Below are positions 17,564-26,447 of a stretch of DNA of 64,000 nt, piece by piece. Position 1 is the first letter of the stretch; each line of letters begins with the position of its first letter. Location: positions 434,001-498,000 of the forward strand of contig NZ_JAIQZF010000001.1 of the NCBI RefSeq assembly GCF_020164585.1, read 5' to 3'. The notes beneath the pieces were generated by a model. It ran no database searches and had not been told where the DNA came from. It was given only the letters and a program-made list of their open reading frames with translations. The translations under genes were made by a program, and so were the position numbers. The stretch is from Psychroflexus curvus (GTDB lineage Bacteria; Bacteroidota; Bacteroidia; Flavobacteriales; Flavobacteriaceae).

Positions 17564-17956
17564 ATGAGCGATAAAATTAAATATGAATTAGAATTTCCAA
17601 TTCAGGCATCTCCATCCTTACTCTATCAATATATATCCACACCTTCTGGTCTTAGCGAATGGTTTGCCGATAACGTGAACTCCAGAGGAGAACTATTTAC
17701 GTTTATTTGGGAAGGAAGTGAAGAGGAGGCTAAGTTGCTTTCGAAGAAAGCAGACGACCGTATAAAGCTCAGATGGACTGCAGACGATGAAGAGGGTTTG
17801 AATTATTATTTTGAAATGAAGATTCAGGTCGATGAAATTACAAAAGATGTATCGCTTATGATCACAGACTTTGCTGAGGAAGATGAAGTAGATGAAGGAA
17901 AGATGCTATGGGAGAATACAGTTTCAGATTTAAAGCAAATTTTAGGATCATCATAA
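17564..17956 (+). CDS. START-like (SRPBCC fold) domain protein
   Basis: A 130-residue protein of the START/AHSA1-like helix-grip fold: KYELEFPIQASPSLLYQYIS, the loop LSEWFADNV and the strand FTFIWEGSEEEAKLL. This is the conserved short START-like family of Bacteroidota, of unknown ligand. I start it at the ATG at 17564 because the nine upstream codons from a TTG show no homology pattern. It precedes the class IV aminotransferase by 13 bases. Confidence 0.8.
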   Translation: MSDKIKYELEFPIQASPSLLYQYISTPSGLSEWFADNVNSRGELFTFIWEGSEEEAKLLSKKADDRIKLRWTADDEEGLNYYFEMKIQVDEITKDVSLMITDFAEEDEVDEGKMLWENTVSDLKQILGSS

Positions 17957-17969
17957 ACATACAGTGACT

Positions 17970-18824
17970 ATGAACGTTTTCATAAACGGTGAAATAAAAT
18001 CCATTGAACATTCATCTCTTAACCTCAATAACAGAGGTTACAATTATGGAGACGGATTATTTGAAACCTTGAGAGTGATTAATTCCAAAATTATGTTTTG
18101 GGAATCTCATTATTTTAGATTGATGTCTTCTATGAGAATTCTGAGAATGACGATTCCTATGGAGTTTTCACCAGAATATTTAGAAGAAAAAATCATTGAA
18201 CTTATTAAGGCCAACGATTTAGAAAAAGCTTCAGTGAGAGTTAAAATCAATATCCATAGAAACGAAGGTGGCTTTTATACACCGGAAGATAATTCTATTG
18301 GTTTTATCATTTCTACCAAATCACTAGATGAGGCTTTTTTTACTCTAAATGACCAAGCTTACGAAGTGGAACTCTTCAAAGATCATTATATCCAGTCGGG
18401 TATGCTTTCTACCATCAAGTCCAATAATAAGCTGGTAAATATATTGGCGGGCATTTATGCAAAGGAAAACGATTTTGATAATTGTTTTCTCATCAATGAA
18501 AAAAAATCTGTACTGGAAGTGACCAACGGAAATATTTTTATGTTGAAAGGCGATGAAATTAAAACCCCACCCTTATCCGATGGTTGTCTCAACGGTATTA
18601 TTCGGAAACAACTGATAGAGATTTTAAAAAAATCTGAGGATTATACACTTAAAGAGGAATCCATTTCTCCATTTGAGTTGCAAAAAGCAGATGAAATTTT
18701 TTATACCAATGCCATACAGGGCATACAATCTATTTCTAAGTATAGAAAGAAAAGGTATACCAACACATTAGCTAAAAGCCTGATAGGCAAACTCAATGCA
18801 AAAGCCAGACTTGTAGAAGTTTAA
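17970..18824 (+). CDS. Class IV PLP-dependent aminotransferase/lyase
   Basis: 284 residues of fold-type IV PLP enzyme. NNRGYNYGDGLFETLRV is the N-terminal signature, the probable PLP Lys lies in STIKSNNKL, and the cofactor-phosphate region is EVTNGNIFML. The family covers branched-chain aminotransferase, D-amino-acid aminotransferase and aminodeoxychorismate lyase (PabC). The short length and sequence favour a PabC-like role, but I cannot separate them with confidence. ATG at 17970 preferred over GTG at 17964. Its end overlaps the convergent YqgE gene by 4 bases. Confidence 0.85.
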   Translation: MNVFINGEIKSIEHSSLNLNNRGYNYGDGLFETLRVINSKIMFWESHYFRLMSSMRILRMTIPMEFSPEYLEEKIIELIKANDLEKASVRVKINIHRNEGGFYTPEDNSIGFIISTKSLDEAFFTLNDQAYEVELFKDHYIQSGMLSTIKSNNKLVNILAGIYAKENDFDNCFLINEKKSVLEVTNGNIFMLKGDEIKTPPLSDGCLNGIIRKQLIEILKKSEDYTLKEESISPFELQKADEIFYTNAIQGIQSISKYRKKRYTNTLAKSLIGKLNAKARLVEV

Positions 18825-19384
18825 TTATTATTTGGATTTTCAGGAGCATTTGACCACAAAAGATACTCGCCTCCAAATTTTTTCATTTTTTCCTGCCAAT
18901 ACTGCCCATCCTTGAGCGAGTTAAGGATATCATTGGATTTGGTGTTGGAGTCTATAATCCATGTGTTAAGGTCAATTTCAGATTCGAGTTGGGTGATATC
19001 CCAGCCAGAATAGCCTAGAAAAAACTTTATGTTCTCCGATGTTATTTGTTTAGTATTGATCAAGTTCACAACAGTGTCAAATGATCCGCCCCAGTAAATC
19101 CCATCTTTAATTTCCACGCTGTCTGAAATGAGATGAGGGACATCATGGATAAAATACAGATTTTCTTGTTCGACAGGTCCTCCATTAAATAGTTTAAAAT
19201 TCTCATCTATTTCAGGAATCAATTCTTCAAGATTAAAATCTAAAGGCTTGTTGATTATAAAACCAACGGCACCTTCCTTATCTAGGTGGGCTAGAAGTAT
19301 AACTGACCGGTTAAACGTTAAATCACCAATTGTAGAAGGTTCAGATACTAATACATCCCCTCGGATAGGTGGTTGTCTTTTCAT
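18821..19384 (-). CDS. YqgE/AlgH family protein
   Basis: A 187-residue UPF0301 protein recognised by RGDVLVSEPSTIGDLTFNRSVILL, GAVGFIINKPL, LFNGGPV and FFLGYSGWDITQLESEI. The family is widespread in Gram-negative bacteria and its biochemical role remains unclear. The start is the ATG at 19384; a TTG two codons upstream is the alternative. It overlaps the end of the convergent aminotransferase gene by 4 bases. Confidence 0.93.
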   Translation of the reverse strand: MKRQPPIRGDVLVSEPSTIGDLTFNRSVILLAHLDKEGAVGFIINKPLDFNLEELIPEIDENFKLFNGGPVEQENLYFIHDVPHLISDSVEIKDGIYWGGSFDTVVNLINTKQITSENIKFFLGYSGWDITQLESEIDLNTWIIDSNTKSNDILNSLKDGQYWQEKMKKFGGEYLLWSNAPENPNNN

Positions 19385-19434
19385 AGTCAACAGTTTGATT
19401 TAACAATTTAACTAAAAGTATAAAAAAATACAAT

Positions 19435-19463
19435 AAAAAAAGACCTTTTGGTAAAAGGTCTTT
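19435..19463 (-). terminator. Rho-independent terminator after the HU gene
   Basis: Arms AAAGACCTTTT and AAAAGGTCTTT around GGT; the A run at 19435-19441 becomes the U run for minus-strand HU transcripts. Confidence 0.85.
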
Positions 19464-19493
19464 AATTTCTAATGAAATGTAAGTATTTTAAGC

Positions 19494-19766
19494 TTAGTTG
19501 ACTGCTTTCTGCAAATCAGATCCAGCTTTGAATTTTACTACATTTTTAGCAGCGATTTTGATAGTTTTACCTGTTTGTGGGTTTCTACCTTCACGTGCAG
19601 CTCTTTTAGATACAGACCAAGATCCAAATCCAACTAAAGATACGCGATCTCCTTTCTTAAGAGCGCCTTCTACGTTTTCTAGGAAAGATTCCAATGCTTT
19701 TTTAGCTTCTGCTTTTGTTACACCAGCATCTTCTGCCATGGCATCGATTAAATTTGTTTTGTTCAT
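19494..19766 (-). CDS. hup: HU family DNA-binding protein
   Basis: A 90-residue HU: NKTNLIDAMAEDAGVTKAEAK forms the helical dimerisation part, VSLVGFGSWSV is the conserved turn, and the DNA-binding arm carries REGRNPQTGKTIKI with the intercalating Pro. It compacts and bends DNA. It is a single gene with its own promoter and terminator. Confidence 0.97.
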   Translation of the reverse strand: MNKTNLIDAMAEDAGVTKAEAKKALESFLENVEGALKKGDRVSLVGFGSWSVSKRAAREGRNPQTGKTIKIAAKNVVKFKAGSDLQKAVN

Positions 19767-19812
19767 AATGTAAAATTTAGATTTTGTTGATTAAACATTT
19801 TATTAACACATA

Positions 19813-19843
19813 CAAATTTATATGGAAAATATTACTGTGCAAG
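19813..19843 (-). promoter_or_regulatory. Bacteroidota-type promoter of HU
   Basis: On the minus strand CTTG (19840-19843) is followed after 19 bases by TAAATTTG (19813-19820), close to the TTTG-N19-TAnnTTTG consensus, giving an approximately 40-base leader. Confidence 0.7.
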
Positions 19844-19930
19844 AAAATACGCATAAAATCCTTGTAGAATAGGCAAAAAACAAGTGTTTGAGATTGAAAT
19901 TTTAAAAAATCAGACTTCTAAAACTAAATC

Positions 19931-20884
19931 TTAAAAAAATCTATACTCAGACTTCCATCCAAAACCATTTACTAAAGCATGAGATTCCATCCTTTTTTTG
20001 CCAGGCAATTGAAGTTCTTTTATGTAAACGTAACCATTCTGCACAGCCACGCAAATACTTTTTTCTTCTTTATCATAAAATGAACTACCGATTGTTTGAT
20101 CATGATTTTCAGGTTTGGCAACTACTTTATAAACTTTAACTTTCAGAATTTTACCATTTATATCAAGCTCTGTCCAGGCTGTCGGAAAAGGAGTAAGGCC
20201 TCTCACAAAATTCACAATATCCTGAGCGGACTGCCTCCAGTTTATTCTTGTGTTCGCTTTAGTAAGTTTCGGAGCAGGTTTCAAAGTCGCCTCATGCTTT
20301 TGGGATTTAGCTCTTATTTGTCCACTCTCTATAGACTTTACTGTTTCAAGAACCAATTCAGCTCCCCGTACCATAAGTTTGTCATGAAGGCTCTCTACAT
20401 CATCCTCAGCATCTATCGAGGTTCGCTTGGATTCAATTATTTTACCTGTGTCAATTTCTTCATCGATAAAAAACGTCGTTACTCCAGTTTCTTTTTCTCC
20501 ATTGATGATGGCCCAATTGATAGGTGCTGCACCCCTATATTGTGGCAAAAGTGACGCATGAAGGTTAAACGTTCCATGCTCAGGAAAATCCCAAACCACT
20601 TTTGGTAACATTCTAAAAGCTACAACAACCATCAAATTTGGTTTTAACCGCTTTAAATCATCCAAGAACTCCTCAGATTTTAGGTTGGTGGGTTGTAAAA
20701 CTTCAATGTTCTGTTTTTCAGCATATTGCTTTACAGCAGAAGCATGCAGACGCTTTCCTCGGCCTGCAGGTTTATCTGGAGCGGTAACAACGCCAACAAC
20801 ATCGATTTCTGAAGTCACCAAATGGTCTAAAATTCCAACGGCAAACTCAGGAGTTCCCATAAAAAGTACGCGTAATTCGTTCAT
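19931..20884 (-). CDS. fmt: Methionyl-tRNA formyltransferase
   Basis: A 317-residue Fmt. The N-terminal formyltransferase domain begins RVLFMGTPEFAVGILDHL and has the catalytic signature HASLLPQYRGAAPINWAI (Asn-His-Asp chemistry with the later GVTTFFIDEEIDTG). The C-terminal OB-like tRNA-binding domain has FVRGLTPFPTAW. It formylates initiator Met-tRNA. It overlaps the recQ stop by 4 bases (ATGA) and is the last gene of the ATPase-recQ-fmt operon. Confidence 0.96.
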   Translation of the reverse strand: MNELRVLFMGTPEFAVGILDHLVTSEIDVVGVVTAPDKPAGRGKRLHASAVKQYAEKQNIEVLQPTNLKSEEFLDDLKRLKPNLMVVVAFRMLPKVVWDFPEHGTFNLHASLLPQYRGAAPINWAIINGEKETGVTTFFIDEEIDTGKIIESKRTSIDAEDDVESLHDKLMVRGAELVLETVKSIESGQIRAKSQKHEATLKPAPKLTKANTRINWRQSAQDIVNFVRGLTPFPTAWTELDINGKILKVKVYKVVAKPENHDQTIGSSFYDKEEKSICVAVQNGYVYIKELQLPGKKRMESHALVNGFGWKSEYRFF

Positions 20885-22797
20885 AAGTTTTTGCTATAAA
20901 TATTTTTAGAAATCAGTTTTATTTTTCTTTTTTCCAGAAGTCGTTGCAAACTTTCAAGAACAGCTTCCTTAGGAAATTCACTCTTTTGAATAATTTCTTT
21001 TGAATTTGAATCAGATTCACTTAAAGTTTTTAAGATAAATAGCTCTATGCTTTTATAATATTTAGAGCCGGGTTCTTTTATAGTCTTTGCTTTATTTTTT
21101 AAACAGTTACTACATATTCCGCAAGCACTGATTTTTTTTTCACCAAAATACTTCAGGATAAAACTCTGTAAACACATGGCATCCTCTTCAATGTATTTCA
21201 GTACTGTTTCAGCTTTCTTAAGTTTGTTTTCCTGATATTGAACAATGTATTTCCATAATGGATTTAAAGTATACTTATCTTCTCGTGGTGGAATCAAAGT
21301 GATGCTAAGATCCTGTTTAATAAATTCTGCAGAAAGGAGACCGTGTTTTTCTAAAGCTTCCAATTGAGAATAAACTTCAGCATCGTTAAAGCCTGTTTTC
21401 TTTTTAAGAAGTTGAGTATTGATGGTCAGTTCTTGTTCAAAAACGCCACCATAGGTTCTCAGTAAAGTTCTTACAAGCAAAGCATACTGAGTATGGTGAT
21501 CTATAAACCGAATAAGTCGCTCACTCGATACAGAAAATTTCAACTTAGTTTTTTTATGAAAAGATTTATCTAAACTAATGACACTTAGCCTGTCTAAAAG
21601 ATTCAAGGTATTATAAGCCAGTATAGTGTGTAGCTTATATCGCAAACAAAACTCATGAAAATTAAAATCGAAGGTTTTATTTTCACCTTCACCATAAGCC
21701 ACTCTAAAGTTACTCATCAAGGCTTTATAGACCAGTTGCACTGCTTCAAAAGTGGGGATGGTTTTCACAAACTGACTGTTTAAACGTTGCTTATCACTTT
21801 CATTATACAAAATAGTAGCTTTAGCAGGATAACCATCTCTTCCCGCTCTACCTGCCTCCTGGTAATAGCTTTCCATACTTTCCGGCAGATGGTAATGAAT
21901 CACTTGTCTTACATTGGCTTTGTCAATTCCCATTCCAAAGGCGTTAGTGGCTATCATAATGTGATGTTTTTCTGCTAACCAGGACGCCAATCGATTTTGC
22001 TTTTCAGTTTGTGTAATTCCCCCGTGAAAAAAAGTGGATTTCAAACCTTTTTTATTTAAAAAATCAGACAACTCCATACAGGCCGAACGATTACGAACAT
22101 AAACGATACTGCTTGGTTCAGATTTGTTCAGCATGCTAAATAAATCATCCATTTTATCATTTGAAAACCTATTCAGAAAAGAAATATTTGACCGCTCAAA
22201 ACTTTTCTCAACCAGGGTTGGGTCGGCTAACTCGAGTTCTTCGACAATATCTTTTTTGACTTGAGTTGTTGCTGTGGCAGTCAATGCTATGACTGGTACT
22301 CTTGGATGTAATTCTTTTAGGATTGAGATTTGACGATAAGCCGGACGAAAATCGTGTCCCCACTGAGAAATGCAGTGCGCTTCGTCCACAGCTATAAAAT
22401 TGACATTCATTTTGGCTATGCGCTGCTGAACTAAATCCTGCTGAAGGCGTTCTGGAGATAAATACAGAAACTTATAATTCCCATAAACGCAATTATCCAG
22501 TTTTTGATCAATCTCTTTGTAAGGCATGCCACTTTTCAGAAGTTGAGCCTTAATTCCTCTAGACTTCAGATTTTCGACCTGGTCCTGCATGAGCGCAACC
22601 AAAGGTGAAATGACAATACAAATTCCAGATTCAACAAGCGCAGGAATTTGAAAACAAAGTGATTTACCTCCGCCTGTAGGTAAAAACACACAGGTATCTT
22701 TCCCTTTTAAAACAGATTCAATAGCGAGTTCCTGAGGAGGTTTAAAATTTTCGTATCCCCAATAGGTTTTGAGTATGTCTAGGGGAGTGGATCTCAT
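20881..22797 (-). CDS. recQ: ATP-dependent DNA helicase RecQ
   Basis: A 638-residue superfamily 2 helicase. Walker A is FLPTGGGKSLCFQIPAL, motif II VDEAHCISQWGHDFRP, motif III ALTATAT, and motif VI YYQEAGRAGRDG. The RecQ zinc site follows as MCLQSFILKYFGE and CGICSNC. After it come about 70 residues that could form a winged helix, but there is no room for a separate HRDC domain, so this is a shorter RecQ form. Role: 3'-5' unwinding in recombination and fork repair. It overlaps both neighbours (1 and 4 bases), indicating one transcript. Confidence 0.95.
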   Translation of the reverse strand: MRSTPLDILKTYWGYENFKPPQELAIESVLKGKDTCVFLPTGGGKSLCFQIPALVESGICIVISPLVALMQDQVENLKSRGIKAQLLKSGMPYKEIDQKLDNCVYGNYKFLYLSPERLQQDLVQQRIAKMNVNFIAVDEAHCISQWGHDFRPAYRQISILKELHPRVPVIALTATATTQVKKDIVEELELADPTLVEKSFERSNISFLNRFSNDKMDDLFSMLNKSEPSSIVYVRNRSACMELSDFLNKKGLKSTFFHGGITQTEKQNRLASWLAEKHHIMIATNAFGMGIDKANVRQVIHYHLPESMESYYQEAGRAGRDGYPAKATILYNESDKQRLNSQFVKTIPTFEAVQLVYKALMSNFRVAYGEGENKTFDFNFHEFCLRYKLHTILAYNTLNLLDRLSVISLDKSFHKKTKLKFSVSSERLIRFIDHHTQYALLVRTLLRTYGGVFEQELTINTQLLKKKTGFNDAEVYSQLEALEKHGLLSAEFIKQDLSITLIPPREDKYTLNPLWKYIVQYQENKLKKAETVLKYIEEDAMCLQSFILKYFGEKKISACGICSNCLKNKAKTIKEPGSKYYKSIELFILKTLSESDSNSKEIIQKSEFPKEAVLESLQRLLEKRKIKLISKNIYSKNL

Positions 22798-23345
22798 TAT
22801 TCTTGAATTGTGTTCAAAATAAATTCAATTCGCTCATAAATTCTCGATTTTGGAACTTCTATAAGCTTATAGTCAAGGTCCTGATAAGTTTTTATCAATG
22901 CATCTTGAAGGTTTCTGGCAAGTTCTAGATCTTCGAAACGTTCGTTATCCCGAGTGTAAATGTCATTCCAAATGGGAAACAGAAACACATTATCATATCT
23001 ATAGGTTCTATTAGCTTCTTCAAACTCACTAGGATATTCTTCATTAAAATGATTCATATAAGCAGTTACGTCGGGAATGCCTCTATCAATAAAAACCTGC
23101 TTTGTATTCAGCGTTTTAGCCTCTTCAAACTGTTTAATTCTACCTTTTAGGAGCATTTCACTAAACTTTAGTGGCTCATCCAAAAATAGATGTTCTATCC
23201 CAAGTTGCCTTGCTTCCAAAGTTACTTCACGAGAAATTTCTGGAAAACACCAGTGACCTCTATCAGATAAAGCTTCCAAAACAGTAGATTTCCCAGTACT
23301 TGGACCTCCTATAAGTAGATTTTTGATGTGTTTTAATTTGGTCAT
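22797..23345 (-). CDS. AAA-type ATPase/kinase-like P-loop protein (AAA_28)
   Basis: 182 residues with Walker A IGGPSTGKSTVLEALS, then FPEISREVT, the probable Walker B or lid region KQVFIDRGIPDV, and DNERFEDLE. This matches the AAA_28 family, related to the NadR-type nucleoside kinase fold; the substrate is unknown. The gene shares one base with the recQ start (TAATG-type junction) and heads the ATPase-recQ-fmt operon. A direct role in DNA repair is not established. Confidence 0.8.
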   Translation of the reverse strand: MTKLKHIKNLLIGGPSTGKSTVLEALSDRGHWCFPEISREVTLEARQLGIEHLFLDEPLKFSEMLLKGRIKQFEEAKTLNTKQVFIDRGIPDVTAYMNHFNEEYPSEFEEANRTYRYDNVFLFPIWNDIYTRDNERFEDLELARNLQDALIKTYQDLDYKLIEVPKSRIYERIEFILNTIQE

Positions 23346-23363
23346 AGATTAACGCTGCTAGAA

Positions 23364-23394
23364 TTTATAAAAATAGGTAATAACAGTATATTTG
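23364..23394 (+). promoter_or_regulatory. Bacteroidota-type promoter of the DUF493 gene
   Basis: TTTA (23364-23367), 19 bases, then TATATTTG (23387-23394), 10 bases before the ATG. It sits in the 59-base divergent gap with the ATPase gene. Confidence 0.7.
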
Positions 23395-23404
23395 CACAAA
23401 ACTA

Positions 23405-23707
23405 ATGATAATGAAGTCCGATAAATCATCAGATGAATTTTATAAAACGCTGCGCAAAAGACTCAAAAAAACGAGCGATTGGCCAGCAGCCTATTTATAT
23501 AAATTTATCATACCCTCTTCAGATCAAAAAAATTTAGATCAGCTTATCTCCATTTTTGACAATCTCGGAGCTGTTATTTCAACTAAAAAATCTTCAAAAG
23601 GCAAATATACCAGCGTTTCTATAAATGTCACGCTTAAATCACCAGATATTGTCATAGAAAAATACAAACAAGTAGGTGAAGAAATTGAGAATGTGATATC
23701 TCTGTAA
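23405..23707 (+). CDS. DUF493 (YbeD-like) family protein
   Basis: A 100-residue alpha/beta protein with DWPAAYLYKFIIPSSDQKNLDQL and SKGKYTSVSINVTLKSPDIVIEKYKQV, the DUF493/YbeD pattern with an ACT-like ferredoxin fold. Such proteins are suspected allosteric regulators; no target is known. The ATG at 23405 and another at 23411 are both possible. It is about 50 bases upstream of the DUF4290 gene on the same strand. Confidence 0.85.
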   Translation: MIMKSDKSSDEFYKTLRKRLKKTSDWPAAYLYKFIIPSSDQKNLDQLISIFDNLGAVISTKKSSKGKYTSVSINVTLKSPDIVIEKYKQVGEEIENVISL

Positions 23708-23759
23708 CCAGAGTAAAATTAAATGCTTATTTTGCAAACCTTATTAAAAACAAAGACCA

Positions 23760-24401
23760 TTGATAACTTATCTCGAGTATAATTCTGAAAGAAACGAATT
23801 AAAGATTCCGGAATACGGAAGAAACATCCAGAAAATGGTAGAGTACGCCAAAACCATTGACGATGACGAAAAACGGAACAATACGGCTAAAAATATTATA
23901 GACGTAATGGGTAATATGAATCCTCACCTGAGGGATGTCCCTGATTTTCAGCACAAGTTGTGGGATCAACTTTTCATCATCAGCAATTTTGAATTGGATG
24001 TCGATTCTCCATTTCCAAAACCATCTCGTGATGAACTTTACGCCAGACCAGAGCCTTTGCCTTATCCTCAAAATTTTCCAAAGTATAGGTTTTATGGCAA
24101 TAACATCAAGAGAATGATCGATGAAGCCATTAAAATTGAAGATGGTGAGTTGAAGGATGGCCTGATGTTTAACATCGCCAACCACATGAAAAAATGCTAT
24201 TTGAACTGGAATAAAGACTCCGTTTCAGATAAAATCATTTTTGACCACTTAAGGGATTTGAGTGACGGAAAATTAGATTTAAAAGCAGACACAGAAGAAT
24301 TGAGCGATGCCAATGCTTTAGTTCGTCAAGTCAAGAAACATTCAAAACCCCAGAAGAAAAATTTCAAAAGCAACAACCGCAACCGCAAACGAAAATACTA
24401 A
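23760..24401 (+). CDS. DUF4290 domain protein
   Basis: 213 residues matching the Bacteroidota-specific DUF4290 family (LEYNSERNELKIPEYGRNIQKMVEYA; FPKYRFYGNNIKRMIDEAIK). There is a basic, Asn/Lys/Arg-rich C-terminal tail. An in-frame stop lies just upstream at 23745, so the start must be the TTG at 23760. The stop is immediately followed by the murA ATG with no intervening base. This tight coupling to murA suggests co-expression with peptidoglycan precursor synthesis; the function is unknown. Confidence 0.85.
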   Translation: MITYLEYNSERNELKIPEYGRNIQKMVEYAKTIDDDEKRNNTAKNIIDVMGNMNPHLRDVPDFQHKLWDQLFIISNFELDVDSPFPKPSRDELYARPEPLPYPQNFPKYRFYGNNIKRMIDEAIKIEDGELKDGLMFNIANHMKKCYLNWNKDSVSDKIIFDHLRDLSDGKLDLKADTEELSDANALVRQVKKHSKPQKKNFKSNNRNRKRKY

Positions 24402-25715
24402 ATGGCAACTTTCCAAATAGAAGGAGGTCACCAGCTTAAAGGTGAAATCCACCCCCAAGGAGCAAAAAATGAAGCTTTACAAATTCTTTGTGCGGTTTTA
24501 CTGACTCCAGATGAAATTAAAATCCAAAATATTCCAGATATCCGAGACGTCAATAAACTGATTGAGATCTTAGGAAATCTTGGCGTAAAAATTCAAAAAC
24601 TAGGAAAAGGAAGCTATTCTTTCAAATCTGATGAATTAAATCTAGACTATCTCGAAAGTCAAAAATTCAAAGAGGAAGGAAGTAGTTTAAGAGGTTCAAT
24701 TATGATTGTTGGCCCACTTTTAGGTCGTTTTGGTAGAGGCTATATTCCAAGACCTGGCGGAGATAAAATCGGCAGAAGACGTCTTGATACTCACTTTAGT
24801 GGATTTATAGATCTTGGCGCTAAATTTAGATATAATAAAGAAGAGCGTTTTTATGGTGTGGAAGCACCTCAAGGTCTGAAAGGTAAAGATATGCTTCTTG
24901 AAGAAGCCTCGGTAACTGGAACGGCCAACATATTGATGGCGGCTGTTCTAGCCGAAGGAACTACCAAAATCTACAATGCTGCCTGCGAACCTTACATTCA
25001 GCAATTATGTAAAATGCTGGTATCCATGGGGGCTAAAATTGATGGCATCAGTTCTAATTTATTGATAATAGAAGGTGTAAAAGAGTTAACAGGTTGTACT
25101 CACAGGGTCTTACCAGATATGATTGAAATTGGTTCGTGGATTGGCTTAGCTGCTATGACCAAAAGTGAAATCACTATCAAAAACGTAAGCTGGAAAAACC
25201 TGGGAATTATTCCTGTCACCTTCAGAAAGTTAGGAATTCAAATAGAGCAAAAGGGAGATGATATTTATATCCCCGCGCACACCGATGGTTATGAAGTGGC
25301 TAGTTTTATCGACGGGTCCATCATGAACATCAGCGATGCACCATGGCCAGGGTTTACGCCGGATTTACTAAGCATTATGTTGGTGGTAGCTACCCAGGCG
25401 AGAGGAAGTGTTTTGATTCATCAAAAAATGTTTGAAAGCAGACTTTTCTTCGTGGATAAACTGATTGATATGGGTGCAAAAATCATTCTTTGCGACCCAC
25501 ACAGAGCTACAGTTATCGGTCATGATTTTGAATCTCAACTGAAAGCCACCACTATGACAAGCCCAGACATAAGAGCTGGTATTTCATTGCTCATTGCGGC
25601 ACTTTCTGCAAAGGGGACTTCTACCATACATAACATAGAACAAATCGATCGGGGATACGAAAACATCGATGGTCGCCTAAAAGCAATCGGAGCAAAAATA
25701 AATCGCTACGATTAA
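24402..25715 (+). CDS. murA: UDP-N-acetylglucosamine 1-carboxyvinyltransferase
   Basis: This 437-residue EPT-fold enzyme transfers enolpyruvate from PEP to UDP-GlcNAc, the first committed step of peptidoglycan synthesis. GAKNEALQILCA holds the conserved Lys-Asn pair and VGPLLGRFGRGYIPRPGG leads to the active-site loop. Where E. coli MurA has Cys115 (GGCTIGARPVD), this protein has Asp at residue 121 in GGDKIGRRRLD (codon 24762-24764). Cys-to-Asp is known to keep activity while preventing fosfomycin alkylation, so the enzyme is predicted to be fosfomycin-insensitive. Directly abuts the DUF4290 gene. Confidence 0.96.
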   Translation: MATFQIEGGHQLKGEIHPQGAKNEALQILCAVLLTPDEIKIQNIPDIRDVNKLIEILGNLGVKIQKLGKGSYSFKSDELNLDYLESQKFKEEGSSLRGSIMIVGPLLGRFGRGYIPRPGGDKIGRRRLDTHFSGFIDLGAKFRYNKEERFYGVEAPQGLKGKDMLLEEASVTGTANILMAAVLAEGTTKIYNAACEPYIQQLCKMLVSMGAKIDGISSNLLIIEGVKELTGCTHRVLPDMIEIGSWIGLAAMTKSEITIKNVSWKNLGIIPVTFRKLGIQIEQKGDDIYIPAHTDGYEVASFIDGSIMNISDAPWPGFTPDLLSIMLVVATQARGSVLIHQKMFESRLFFVDKLIDMGAKIILCDPHRATVIGHDFESQLKATTMTSPDIRAGISLLIAALSAKGTSTIHNIEQIDRGYENIDGRLKAIGAKINRYD

Positions 25716-25766
25716 GTCTCGAAAGTTTCATTTCTCGAACCTTATAATAAATTTAAATCAGATTAG

Positions 25767-25800
25767 ATAACCCCTATGGCTCAGTCCCGGGGTTATTTGT
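25767..25800. terminator. Probable terminator between murA and the methyltransferase
   Basis: Arms ATAACCCC and GGGGTTAT around a 14-base loop, followed by a T-rich stretch, in the convergent gap. Confidence 0.7.
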
Positions 25801-25801
25801 T

Positions 25802-26368
25802 TTATTGTTTTTCTAAATGATACATCACCTGTGTGAAAATGGCCAGAACTTTTGTTTTGGTCTTTTTTCTGACTTTTAAATTGTGTTCATGAAACAAATC
25901 TTCCCACTGAGCTTCAGACTTATTGGAATGAGGATGGCTTTTAAATTCCATATTGACCAGAGAATCCATAAACCAGGTTAGGTGTTTCATCAGCCAGGAG
26001 GAATACACGTCTTCCAGAACTATAATTTTCTTTTTGGAAACGCGAACAGCTTCACCAAATACCTGTTCAGGGTTAGAACAATGATGCAAAATGGTGATCA
26101 ACATAGAGGTATCAAAACTTTCGTTCTCAAAGGGGAGATGAAGACCGTCATAGATAATTGGATTGATATCACGATGAACTGTTTTATCTATAATATCCAC
26201 AGCGGTAACTTCAAAATGATGTTGCGTCAAATACTTCGCCAATCCACCGCTTCCTGTTCCAATATCTACAATAGTTTCAGTTTGATTTAAAAAATCTCCT
26301 ATCAATTTTGCTTTGGAAACATTTCGGCGCTTATCTTTTACATGAGTAATAATGTTGTAAAGAGACAT
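25802..26368 (-). CDS. Class I SAM-dependent methyltransferase
   Basis: 188 residues with the SAM-binding motif I TIVDIGTGSGGLAKYL, the motif II acidic end VTAVDI, and MLITILHHCSNPEQVF as the motif IV region. This is a Methyltransf_11-like protein with no substrate indicator. The ATG at 26368 (MSLYNIITHVKDKRR) is preferred; a TTG lies six codons upstream. It is convergent with murA. Confidence 0.85.
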   Translation of the reverse strand: MSLYNIITHVKDKRRNVSKAKLIGDFLNQTETIVDIGTGSGGLAKYLTQHHFEVTAVDIIDKTVHRDINPIIYDGLHLPFENESFDTSMLITILHHCSNPEQVFGEAVRVSKKKIIVLEDVYSSWLMKHLTWFMDSLVNMEFKSHPHSNKSEAQWEDLFHEHNLKVRKKTKTKVLAIFTQVMYHLEKQ

Positions 26369-26447
26369 TTTAAATTTTTTATGCAATCTATAAAGAGCTA
26401 TGCATAAAAGCGGTAAAAAGTTTACATTTAAATTCTAAAAAAGAGTT

